Source: Alphaproteobacteria bacterium
GTDB taxonomy: Bacteria; Pseudomonadota; Alphaproteobacteria; GCA-2731375
Assembly: GCA_016776605.1 (NCBI GenBank)
Contig: JADHTB010000002.1
Span: forward strand, 62,001 to 126,000
Reading direction: 5' to 3'
Length of the DNA stretch: 64,000 nucleotides
Part shown: positions 36,565 to 44,581 of the stretch, piece by piece
How the letters are laid out: every line of letters begins with the position of its first letter
Position numbering within the stretch: the stretch's first letter is position 1
Made by a program: the position numbers and the translations under genes
The notes under the pieces: generated by a model
Told to the model about the DNA's origin: nothing
Databases searched by the model: none
Seen by the model: the letters and a program-made list of their open reading frames with translations, nothing else

Positions 36565-37646
36565 CCGCCACCGAGGTGAATGCGTCTTATTTTCGCCCGG
36601 ACTATGCCGCCTGCCGGGACTATTTCCTGACTTTGGCCAAGGCTTCGGGCGGAGAATTGCTGCGGGCTGATAATCCCGCGCCCGGACCGGACGGCATTGC
36701 GTTGAGCACCGAGTTCCTGCGCCTGGGCCGACGGGATGCCGAACGCGCCCTGATCTTGGTATCGGGCACCCATGGGGCCGAGGGCTTTGCCGGCTCCGCC
36801 ATTCAATGCGCCTGGCTCGAAGCTGCCGGGGAAGCTACTGGGGCAGCGTCTTTGCCGGATAATATGGCCGTGCTGCTGGTGCATGGCCTGAATTCATTCG
36901 GCTTTGCCCACGGGCGGCGGGTCAATGAAAACAATGTGGATTTGAACCGGAATTTCATCGATCACGAAGCCGAACATCCGCACAATGAGGGCTATGCCCA
37001 AATAGGCGAGGCCATGGCGGCGACGGCCCTGGATGGTCCTGTGCGGGTGCGGGCCGATGCCGCGTTGGAACGCCTCCGGGCGGAGATGGGTCAATTGAAC
37101 GTCATGCGCGCCATCGGCGGGCAATATGATGCGTCCGAGGGGATGTTTTACGGCGGCCGGGTGCCGGTCTGGTCCAACCGGGCCCTGCGGGAATTTTTGC
37201 CCGAATTTTTGCCGCATGTGAAACTGGCGGCTTATGTGGATATCCATACCGGACTGGGGCCATCGGGCTATGGCAGCCCCATGTGCTATCACCACAAAGG
37301 CACCGAAGCCTATGATCTGGCGCGGTCCTGGTGGGGCAAGGATATGACCGCCGCCGCATCCAAGATCAATCACGGCAAGTCCGGCCATGGCGCCATGGAG
37401 GCATTGGCCCCAGCCCAGGTCGTTTGCCTGACCCTGGAATTTGGCACGCTGCCGTTCGCCGAAGTATTGGCCGCCCTGCGCGATGAGCATGCCCTGTGGT
37501 GGCACGGCAAGGAACGGGATGGCAGCGCTATTAGAAAGGCGTTCAAGGCCGCCTTTTACCGCGACGACCCGGAATGGCAAGGCAAGGTGGTCGAACGCGG
37601 CCTGCAAATCGCGGCGGATACCATTGCGGGTTTGCGAGATCTTTAG
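36561..37646 (+). CDS. DUF2817 family M14-like zinc hydrolase (copy 2)
   Basis: 361 residues, the same length as copy 1. The start is TTG 36561, forming a TTGA overlap with the upstream stop. Zinc and catalytic motifs are kept: GTHGAEGFAGSA, VDLNRNFIDH, YVDIHTGLGPSG and CLTLEFGTLPF. The flanking sequence differs clearly from copy 1, so this is an old tandem duplication with probably divided substrate range. An AT-rich gap follows. Confidence 0.86.
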   Translation: MTATEVNASYFRPDYAACRDYFLTLAKASGGELLRADNPAPGPDGIALSTEFLRLGRRDAERALILVSGTHGAEGFAGSAIQCAWLEAAGEATGAASLPDNMAVLLVHGLNSFGFAHGRRVNENNVDLNRNFIDHEAEHPHNEGYAQIGEAMAATALDGPVRVRADAALERLRAEMGQLNVMRAIGGQYDASEGMFYGGRVPVWSNRALREFLPEFLPHVKLAAYVDIHTGLGPSGYGSPMCYHHKGTEAYDLARSWWGKDMTAAASKINHGKSGHGAMEALAPAQVVCLTLEFGTLPFAEVLAALRDEHALWWHGKERDGSAIRKAFKAAFYRDDPEWQGKVVERGLQIAADTIAGLRDL

Positions 37647-37710
37647 AATCCAATTAATTTTCACAAATTTATATAAAAAATACCGCTTAAACAAAAGGTT
37701 GATGAGAAAA

Positions 37711-37729
37711 GTTAATCTAGAAGATTAAC
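37711..37729. promoter_or_regulatory. Palindrome upstream of the lipoprotein/M48 operon
   Basis: GTTAATCT-AGA-AGATTAAC is a perfect 8-bp inverted repeat with a 3-nt spacer in an AT-rich 184-bp gap. Its size suits a dimeric regulator site upstream of the gene at 37831. On the minus strand it is followed by TTTT. Confidence 0.45.
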
Positions 37730-37830
37730 TGTTACTGCCCGGAGAGATAGTGATCCCTTGCATTAATTCACGGATTGGCCCAGTCTTTTCAGGTTGAAAA
37801 AATGAAATGTATACAATTGGGGTAATCTTA

Positions 37831-38529
37831 ATGTCTCGTGCTGTTCGGATTGGAATTCTGACTATCTTGGCCGTTACCCTGGGGGCATGCCAAACGACGC
37901 TGAAAACTATAGATAATTTTGTTCCACCCGCGGGCCCGGTCAAAATTTTGCTGATGCCTCCAGATGTTCAGCTTTCGGAAATGCAAGCGTCGGGATTGCA
38001 AGAACCGCGGGCCGACTGGACAGAGATGGCCAAGGCCAATCTCAAGGCTGCTCTGGCCCGCCGGCTAGAAGAACGAAAATCGTTACTTGTGGATTATCTC
38101 CCGCCTGGAAATTTATCCGAAGAACGAGTGCACAACCGCCTGATTAATCTGCACAACGCGGTGGGAAATGCGGTTAGAATCCATAAGCTTTTACAGCCAT
38201 ATCAGTTGCCTACCAAAGAGGGGCGGTTTGATTGGTCGCTTGGGCCCAATGCTGCGCGGCTACGCGAGGCCTATGGCGCGGATTATGCTTTGTTCTTTTT
38301 TGTTCGGGATAGCTATGCCAGTGCCGGAAGAGCAGCCATGGTCGTGGCGCTTGCTATTTTTGGTGTCGGTGTACCGGGTGGCCGGCAAGATGGCTATGTA
38401 TCGCTGGTGGACTTGCGGTCAGGGGAAATCGTCTGGTTTAACGTGGTGTTGGGCCAAGGCGGCGATCTCCGGGAGAGTGGTCAGACGCAAGAGTCCGTGA
38501 AGGATCTTTTGGCCGATATGCCCATCTGA
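37831..38529 (+). CDS. Predicted lipoprotein, first gene of M48 operon
   Basis: 232 residues from ATG 37831, which places the lipobox (VTLGAC, cysteine near residue 20) correctly; ATG 37807 would extend the n-region. No enzyme motif is recognised. The middle has a charged helical stretch (EMAKANLKAALARRLEERK), and the C-terminal half has YGADYALFFFVRDSYASAGR and VSLVDLRSGEIVWFNV, the pattern of a small envelope lipoprotein of unknown function. It overlaps the M48 gene by one base. Codon use is less GC-rich than its surroundings. Confidence 0.75.
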   Translation: MSRAVRIGILTILAVTLGACQTTLKTIDNFVPPAGPVKILLMPPDVQLSEMQASGLQEPRADWTEMAKANLKAALARRLEERKSLLVDYLPPGNLSEERVHNRLINLHNAVGNAVRIHKLLQPYQLPTKEGRFDWSLGPNAARLREAYGADYALFFFVRDSYASAGRAAMVVALAIFGVGVPGGRQDGYVSLVDLRSGEIVWFNVVLGQGGDLRESGQTQESVKDLLADMPI

Positions 38530-39785
38530 TGCCGGGTCCTCGGACGTGGCGCGGTGTCGTTTGCATCCTGGTGGTGGCGCTGTTCATGAACGCAATGCCA
38601 ACGGCATATGCCGAGGAAGGTGACGGCAGCAGTTGGGATACGAATTCGTTCGATGACCAACGAGATGCGGACTCGCCGTCCTTCTATGCGCCGCTTTCAG
38701 ATTTGACACCAGGGTATCGTCCGGACAAGAAAACCGACGAAGCGGGTCTATGGATGGTCATGGACCAGGTAGAGGCGAAACTGCGGCGCTCGGCCAGTGT
38801 GGTCGCGGACCAAGCCTTGCGCGATTATTTGCAAACCATTGTTTGTCGCCTGACGCCCGAATATTGTCCCTTTATTCGACTCTATCCGGTGCGTACGGCT
38901 CATTTCAATGCCACCATGGCGCCCAACGGCACCATGCAGGTGTGGACGGGTTTGTTGCTGCGTTGCCAAAATGAAGCTCAATTGGCCTACATTCTAGGCC
39001 ACGAAATTTCGCACTACATCCGACGCCATTCGCTACAACGTTGGCGGTACATCCGCGGTACCGGCAATGTCATGGCGGTGCTGCAATTGGTCACGGCCGG
39101 GGCCGGAGTCGGCTTGGTTGGTGATATCGCCGGTCTGGTCGCACTTTCAACGATTTTTTCCTACAGCCGCTCGCATGAACGCGAGGCAGACAAGGCAGGC
39201 TTGGCGTTGATGGCGGCGGCCGGCTATGACCCCCACGAGGCAGCCAAGGCCTGGCAGGGTCTGCTTGAAGAACGCGAAACCGAGGAAGGCAAGGAAAAAA
39301 CGGCATTTTTCGCCACTCATCCGCCGATGGAGGAGCGGATCGATAATCTTAACAGACAGGCGAAATCGTTGGCGGAAAAGGGCGTATTGGAACTGGGCGG
39401 CGATCGATACGGCAAGGCGGTCGATCGCTTCCGTTCAATCTGGCTGCAAGACGAAGTCCGGCGCGGCCAAACCAAACAAAGCACGGTCCTGCTTCAGCGC
39501 CTGGCCAAGGGCAATGCGCAAGATGGGCTTTTGCTTTTCTATCAAGGCGAATTGCTGCGTCGAATTGGCCAACGGGAAGATACCTTGAAGGCGACTGATT
39601 TCTATCGACGGGCCATCAATGCGGGCAATGCGCCGCCGGAGGTATACCGTGCGCTTGGGTTTGCTTCTTGGGATCTAAACGAGATCGATCGGGCCATTGC
39701 AAATTTCCGTGCCTACCTCGCCGCTAAACCCGCGGCGGATGATAGGGAGATGATTCTTAGTTACTTGGAGGAGTTAAAGCCATGA
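38529..39785 (+). CDS. Periplasmic M48 family metalloprotease with TPR tail
   Basis: 418 residues with an N-terminal signal (VVCILVVALFMNAMPTAYA). The zinc motif HEISH (about residue 158) sits in ILGHEISHYIRRHSLQ, and the third ligand region is SRSHEREADKAGLALM. The C-terminal about 120 residues look like TPR helices (YRALGFASWDLNEIDRAIANFRAYLAAKP). It resembles BepA/LoiP-type proteases that monitor outer-membrane protein assembly. Flanked and overlapped by two lipoprotein genes, it probably acts with them at the outer membrane. Confidence 0.87.
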   Translation: MPGPRTWRGVVCILVVALFMNAMPTAYAEEGDGSSWDTNSFDDQRDADSPSFYAPLSDLTPGYRPDKKTDEAGLWMVMDQVEAKLRRSASVVADQALRDYLQTIVCRLTPEYCPFIRLYPVRTAHFNATMAPNGTMQVWTGLLLRCQNEAQLAYILGHEISHYIRRHSLQRWRYIRGTGNVMAVLQLVTAGAGVGLVGDIAGLVALSTIFSYSRSHEREADKAGLALMAAAGYDPHEAAKAWQGLLEERETEEGKEKTAFFATHPPMEERIDNLNRQAKSLAEKGVLELGGDRYGKAVDRFRSIWLQDEVRRGQTKQSTVLLQRLAKGNAQDGLLLFYQGELLRRIGQREDTLKATDFYRRAINAGNAPPEVYRALGFASWDLNEIDRAIANFRAYLAAKPAADDREMILSYLEELKP

Positions 39786-40345
39786 TGAAGAAATTGGCCA
39801 TAATATGTGTTTGTGGCCTATTGCTGACGGCGTGTGTGCAAACCACGTTGATCAAGGCAGGTAAGCAGCGGGTCGACGATATTTACACTGTCTCGCCGGC
39901 AACGGAATGGAACCAAATTAACGGCCTTCCGACAAATACATGGACCCAAGATGGTTTGGGGCTTCAGGAGTTGTCGTTTTTCGGATTGATTGGCGATGGC
40001 GACAGTCTCTTTCCATTGCCAGCTGGCAACAGCAAAAAAATGCCGAATTTTCGCGCTGACATGCGGGCCGACGATGTAATGGAACTGCTCGCGTCTAGCC
40101 TAGGAGTGGTGGGCGTACAATCCATTGAAACGAAGGGGTTGCGCCCGTTCACGTTTTCGGGAAAAAGGGGATTTCAGTTTAATTTCAACTATGTCACGTC
40201 GCGCGGCGCGGAGCTCCGGGGTGAAGCTTTTGGCGCCGTGATCGCTGACAAGCTGCATTTGATTACCTATGTGGGGCATCCGGAATATTATTACGACAAG
40301 TCCCGCCAGGAAGTTGTCCAGATGATACGTACGCTGAAACTGTAA
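39782..40345 (+). CDS. Predicted lipoprotein, third gene of M48 operon
   Basis: 187 residues. The signal peptide ends in lipobox LLTAC (cysteine near residue 18). The rest is beta-rich with no recognised motif: GLPTNTWTQDGLGLQELSFFG and FSGKRGFQFNFNYVTSRGAELRG. It is coupled to the protease gene by an ATGA overlap. Function not recognised; probably an outer-membrane partner or substrate of the protease. Confidence 0.75.
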   Translation: MMKKLAIICVCGLLLTACVQTTLIKAGKQRVDDIYTVSPATEWNQINGLPTNTWTQDGLGLQELSFFGLIGDGDSLFPLPAGNSKKMPNFRADMRADDVMELLASSLGVVGVQSIETKGLRPFTFSGKRGFQFNFNYVTSRGAELRGEAFGAVIADKLHLITYVGHPEYYYDKSRQEVVQMIRTLKL

Positions 40346-40361
40346 CGGAACAACGTCCCGG

Positions 40362-40475
40362 GCGCAGATCGGCAAATACAACGCTCTGCACTGCTATACC
40401 ACCCCCCACCCCTGCGCCAAAGTGCCCAAGCGGCATGACATCGAGATGTGGCGTAAACATAAGGGCAGCAAGTAG
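40362..40475 (+). pseudogene. Possible gene remnant (C-terminal fragment)
   Basis: A 37-codon open stretch reads AQIGKYNALHCYTT, then PHPCAKVPKRHDIEMWRKHK, and ends in TAG. It has the look of a real protein C-terminus but no start codon or upstream coding region. It lies in the 217-bp gap between the lipoprotein operon and selenoprotein candidate 2. I do not recognise the family. It may be chance. Confidence 0.2.
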
Positions 40476-40562
40476 CGGGCGGGCAGGGGGCGGACGGGAC
40501 TGCATACCCTACAACCGCATTGGCCCTATTGCCTCCCCTGGGCTAAATTCGGTGCGCCCGGA

Positions 40563-41378
40563 TTATTTTTTCAACTGCTTGGCCAGGGCCTCCGATGTTG
40601 TCTCGCCGGCGAAATAGACGAAATCATCATCCCATTGCAGGGGCAGATCGACCAGAATGCCGGGTTCCTGTGCGGTGACGGCAAAATCCAGCGCTGCGCG
40701 CAGGATTTTTGTCTGCATGGCGCTATCGCCCGCCCGCCCGAAGGTATTGCCCATGGGGAAATTGACGAACAGGCTGCGCGGCGGTCGCACCAGGGCGGTG
40801 ATGTCGCGTCCGGTCGAAACGGTGACGGTTGGAATGCCGCTCTCTTCAACAACTCTCGCTACCAGACCCACGGTCTGATGGTCGAGGGGTCAAGCCGGTA
40901 TGGCGATCAGCAGGTCTACGCCGTCCGCCTTCAGCGCCTCGACAAAGGCGGGGGCGGATTCCCCGATCACCTTGCTACGGTTATAGGTCCGGCCCATGAA
41001 GCCGCTCCACAGCCGGTTTGCAACCGCGCCAATCTCGCCGGCTGCCGCCAATTCGGCCAGTCGGTCGACGGGGAAGAGGCAGTTGAGGTCCCGGTCCGCG
41101 TCCGCATGATCGTAATAGCTGTCGTGGATCTGGTATTGGTCCAGCGGCGTACCGGGATCGATCGCATCGACCCGGTGATCGTTGCGCGCGTCCGGGTCGA
41201 ACGGCGGGGCGGCGCAATGGGAAATGCCGCCGCTGACCAGCATGCCGACGGTGCAGTCCGCCAATGGCTTGGTCAGTGGGGTCCATGGCGCGCTGTCATT
41301 TTCGCTCCATTTATAGGGCGGAAAACCCATGGCGCCGTATTTATTGTTCAGGGCATCGACATAACGGATCGGTTCCAT
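40563..41378 (-). CDS. GrdB/PrdB-family selenoprotein candidate 2 (in-frame TGA read as Sec)
   Basis: A continuous minus-strand frame interrupted only by TGA at 40890-40892. Read as Sec it gives 271 residues with Sec at 163 in IPAUPLDHQTV. It is paralogous to the gene at 33062 over its whole length: PWTPLTKPL, DADRDLNCLFPVDRLAELAAAGEIGAVA in two parts, VVEESGIPTVTVSTGRD, SLFVNFPMGN. The cysteine of the U-x-x-C motif is aspartate here. The start ATG 41378 has a strong AAGGAGG site (41389-41395). A SECIS-like hairpin follows the UGA. It is monocistronic. Alternative explanation: a pseudogene, disfavoured by the intact frame after the TGA and the matching break in the paralogue. Confidence 0.82.
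40855..40886 (-). promoter_or_regulatory. Putative bacterial SECIS element 2
   Basis: Three nt after the UGA the mRNA folds as CUCG-ACC-AUCAGACC-(GUG)-GGUCUGGU-AG-CGAG. The apical G is again at +19. The upper stem is almost identical to SECIS 1 while the lower stem differs in sequence but still pairs. Confidence 0.72.
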
Positions 41379-41473
41379 TCCCGAACGCCTCCTTTGTGTA
41401 ACTGCGGGTAGGCGAACATCCTACAACCGCGCCAAAGGCGGCGCAAATCCGGCACGTACCGATCCTCCCGAAA

Positions 41474-42085
41474 CTAGCGGAATTTTTCGATTTCTAATGA
41501 TCCCGAAAACGTCGGCCGCGCGCGCAGTCTTGGCGGTTTCTGTTCGCCTAAAACGCAGGACCAGAATTCCTCCAGCAGCGGGAATGCCCAGGCCAAATAA
41601 GCCTCGCTTCTGTAAATCCGAAAAAACGTGGCCTGCACCGGTGTCCACGAAACATAGTCCCACCACACCCGGCCGGTGATCGCCAAAGCACCCTGGATTT
41701 GCGGCATATAGTATTCAGGAATGACCGAATGGGGCTGCATTTTATAGTACGGGCATTTGACTTCCAGCCCGCCGTCGCTGCCTATTAATCCATCGGGAGA
41801 GCAGCCGAGACAGTCAAAATCGCGGTGAATATGTAATCCGGTTTCGACAACCTGGTGTCCGGTGACGCCCTCGTAAAGTTCAATGGCGGTGGCTTCGTTG
41901 GTAACGCCCCATTGGGTCGCTTCGTTGCCCTTGAATTTGGGCGCCAATTTTAGTTGTTCCCGCCACAATTGAGCCCGTGATTTATATTGATTTATGCCCA
42001 TTGCCGCCGCGAAATTGCTGGCGGTCAGCCGGTTTTCCCGGGCGGCATGCCATTCGCTGCTCCGCTGTTTAAGGTTTTCTGTCAT
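41474..42085 (-). CDS. YqaJ-like viral recombinase family nuclease
   Basis: 203 residues of the lambda-exonuclease/YqaJ PD-(D/E)xK family. N-terminal RSSEWHAARENRLTASNFAAAMG and the catalytic core GCSPDGLIG...GGLEVKCPYYKM (Asp, Glu, Lys) are present, as is the later YYMPQIQGALAITGR glutamine motif. In phages it degrades one DNA strand before annealing by a RecT partner. No recT or other phage gene is nearby, so it is a stand-alone copy, probably acquired. Codon use is more AT-rich than its neighbours. Confidence 0.87.
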   Translation of the reverse strand: MTENLKQRSSEWHAARENRLTASNFAAAMGINQYKSRAQLWREQLKLAPKFKGNEATQWGVTNEATAIELYEGVTGHQVVETGLHIHRDFDCLGCSPDGLIGSDGGLEVKCPYYKMQPHSVIPEYYMPQIQGALAITGRVWWDYVSWTPVQATFFRIYRSEAYLAWAFPLLEEFWSCVLGEQKPPRLRARPTFSGSLEIEKFR

Positions 42086-42114
42086 ACGGTGTTCGGCACC
42101 CTGCTAAAGCCCGC

Positions 42115-43143
42115 CTACTGGAAATGTGGCAGAACTTTTTCGGTGAACATGACGAATGAGGCATGGCTGAGCGGTGCGATCATCAGGTATTCCAGCGGCA
42201 GGGTTTCCTGCATTTCCTGGATATCGTCGATGACTTTCTCGGGCGTGCCGCAAATGGCGATGTCATTCACATAGCGCGCCACCGGGTCGTCTTCTCCCTC
42301 CAGCGACTTGTCCAGGGCTTCCACCTGCATGGTTTTTTGCGCGCCGGCGGCGGTACCGCGGATATTCGCCTTTTTGCGCAGATAGCTGCCGAACATGAAT
42401 TCCGCGCCGCGCCGGCCCACGTCCTCGGCCTCGGCCGCGGTGGCGCCCATGGCCAGGGTCCGCGCCATGGGAATATCCCGTCCGGCCATTGAAAAACCGG
42501 CGGCCTCCAGAGATTGCTTGTAGAGAGCGCGTTTCTTGGCGATTTCCGGGTGCGTGGCGTGGGGATCCATCATGATGGAGTGACCGCGTTGGGCAGTCCA
42601 TTCCAGCGCCTCCAGGGAGGTGGCGGCAAGCCAGACCGGCATCGGGTCCTGTAGCGGCTTTGGCAGCACCTCAACATCCTCGAACTGCCAGAATTCGCCC
42701 TGATGGTTAAGTTTGTCGTTTTCCCAAACCTTGAGAACGATTTCCACCGCCTCGCGGAACCGGGCGTAGCTTTCCTTGGGCTCGACACCGAAAATCTTGT
42801 GCTCGGTCGGGTCAAAGCCGCGCCCCGCGCCCCAGTTCACCCGGCCGCCCGAGACATGGTCCAACAGGGCCACTTCCTCGGCCAGGCGCAGGGGATGGTA
42901 AAACGAGGCCAGCGAGACCGCCGTGCCAATGCGCAATTTCTTGGTACGCGCCGCGATATGGGCGCCCATGACATGCACCGAGGGGCAGACGCTGTAGGTG
43001 GAGAAATGATGCTCGGCCAGCCAGACCGCGTCATAGCCGGTCTTGTCCATGACCTCCATGCGGTGAAAGGCCCGGTCATAGACGGTTGCCAGCGGCACCC
43101 GCCGGCCCGGCCAACTGAAAAACTGAAGCACGCCGAATTTCAT
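42115..43143 (-). CDS. LLM class flavin-dependent oxidoreductase
   Basis: 342 residues from ATG 43143, preceded by a GGAGGTGG site. Bacterial luciferase-like TIM barrel: MKFGVLQFFSWPG, WLAEHHFSTYSVCPSVHVMGA (partly), GWGAGRGFDPTEH-type loop and DPMPVWLAATSLEALEWTA. Such enzymes use FMNH2 or F420 to oxidise small organic molecules. The substrate is unknown. It lies alone between the YqaJ gene and the VWA gene. Confidence 0.9.
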   Translation of the reverse strand: MKFGVLQFFSWPGRRVPLATVYDRAFHRMEVMDKTGYDAVWLAEHHFSTYSVCPSVHVMGAHIAARTKKLRIGTAVSLASFYHPLRLAEEVALLDHVSGGRVNWGAGRGFDPTEHKIFGVEPKESYARFREAVEIVLKVWENDKLNHQGEFWQFEDVEVLPKPLQDPMPVWLAATSLEALEWTAQRGHSIMMDPHATHPEIAKKRALYKQSLEAAGFSMAGRDIPMARTLAMGATAAEAEDVGRRGAEFMFGSYLRKKANIRGTAAGAQKTMQVEALDKSLEGEDDPVARYVNDIAICGTPEKVIDDIQEMQETLPLEYLMIAPLSHASFVMFTEKVLPHFQ

Positions 43144-43195
43144 GATGCCACCTCCCACTGAAACAATACAAAACGCAATGTCGATATTTAGGTAC

Positions 43196-44581
43196 TCAGG
43201 TCCGGGCGTAACTTTTCAGAATATCGTCGATCACCCGTTCCAGATGCATCACCGTGGAGCAGGTTTTTGCCACATGGCAGAATTGCCGGTAGCGGAGCAT
43301 TTCACTATCGCCCGTACCCCAAAAGGTTTCCGGTTCGGGGTTGAGCCAGATGACCGCGCGCGAGCGGTCATGCAGGCGGCGCATGATGTCAATGCGCGGA
43401 TCGGTGAAGTTGGAGCGGCCATCGCCCAGGATGATGACCGTGGTATGGCGGTCCAGGTCCTCCATGAAGTTTTCTTCGTAATCATCCAATGCCTGGCCGT
43501 AATCGGTGGAGCGGAAGCCGATCTTGGCCATGATCTCGGGGATCGCGGTTTCCACATCGTTGTTTTCCAGAATATCGCCAACGCTAACCAGCCGGTCGGA
43601 AAAGGCGAAAGCCTCCAGTTGCGCGATGACCTCGTTCAGGGAGTAGAGGAAAAGCAGCAGGAACCGCGCGGCGGCGGCGACCGAGCGTGAGACATCGCAG
43701 ATCACGACGATTTTCGGCCGTTCGATCTTGATATGTTTCCAAAACACTTCAAACGGGATGCCGTCGTGCGGCATGCTGCGGCGTAGCGTGCGGCGCACAT
43801 CCAACTGGCCCCGCCTGGTATGTTTGCGCCGGCGGCTGTAGCGGGTGGCCAGGCGCTTGGCCATGCGGCGGACGATCTTGTGCATGCGCACGAAATCCCG
43901 CTGTTCCAGGTTGGACATGCGGGTTTCCATCAGGAACTCTTCGCGCAGGGCCTCGCCGTTGGAACGGGCGTAAAGTTCGTATTGCCGTTCGACAAATTGC
44001 CGGGATTCGTCCAACAGGTAGCGCCGCCCCTGTTCCAGGCGCTGCGCCAGATCGTCGCTGCCGTCCTCGTCGCCCTCGCCCCCACCTTCGCCACTGCGGC
44101 GAAGCTGGGCGATCAATTTTTCCAGATCGCGCAGGCCCATGTCATCCAGTATGCGCCGGGCGAAATAGCCCCGTTGGCTGAAATACTGGATCTCGGTCGC
44201 GCCAACCCGATTGGCGGATTGTTCCATGGCCGCGGCCATTTCGCTGCCGTCACCGTCCAGCAGCATTTCCGCCAGGGGCACGTTGCCGATTTCCTCGGCA
44301 AAGTCCGCGTCACTCTCGGCCCCCTCGGGCGGCTGACGGTTGCCCTCGCCATCATCGGCGGAGAATTCTTCACGGGTGAAAAACATCTCGAAGCAGGTTT
44401 CAAAATTGGCCACTTCATCCGGCGTTTTGGCCAAGGCAACGCATAAGGCATCCTTGAACAATTGCCGATCCTGATAACCCACCAGATCCACCGTGCGATG
44501 GGCGTCAATGCTTTCCGCCGGCGAGACCCGAATATCGGCGGCGCGCAGGGCCCGGAAGAAGTTCTCAAGAGGTCGCTGCAT
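43196..44581 (-). CDS. VWA domain protein, CoxE-like
   Basis: 461 residues. The N-terminal half is charged with an acidic stretch. The C-terminal von Willebrand A domain has the MIDAS motif ICDVSRSV (D-x-S-x-S, about residue 293) and IILGDGRSNFTDPRID. CoxE-type proteins work with a MoxR-like ATPase to mature or load metal centres, e.g. the CO dehydrogenase active site. Here it overlaps the MoxR gene by 17 bp, and the molybdenum hydroxylase operon lies 37 kb away. Whether it serves that enzyme is inference. Confidence 0.9.
   Translation of the reverse strand: MQRPLENFFRALRAADIRVSPAESIDAHRTVDLVGYQDRQLFKDALCVALAKTPDEVANFETCFEMFFTREEFSADDGEGNRQPPEGAESDADFAEEIGNVPLAEMLLDGDGSEMAAAMEQSANRVGATEIQYFSQRGYFARRILDDMGLRDLEKLIAQLRRSGEGGGEGDEDGSDDLAQRLEQGRRYLLDESRQFVERQYELYARSNGEALREEFLMETRMSNLEQRDFVRMHKIVRRMAKRLATRYSRRRKHTRRGQLDVRRTLRRSMPHDGIPFEVFWKHIKIERPKIVVICDVSRSVAAAARFLLLFLYSLNEVIAQLEAFAFSDRLVSVGDILENNDVETAIPEIMAKIGFRSTDYGQALDDYEENFMEDLDRHTTVIILGDGRSNFTDPRIDIMRRLHDRSRAVIWLNPEPETFWGTGDSEMLRYRQFCHVAKTCSTVMHLERVIDDILKSYART

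Noticed and set aside
41474-42085. Prophage remnant around the YqaJ nuclease
   Set aside because: No integrase, capsid, lysis or recombinase gene nearby and no attachment-site repeats.
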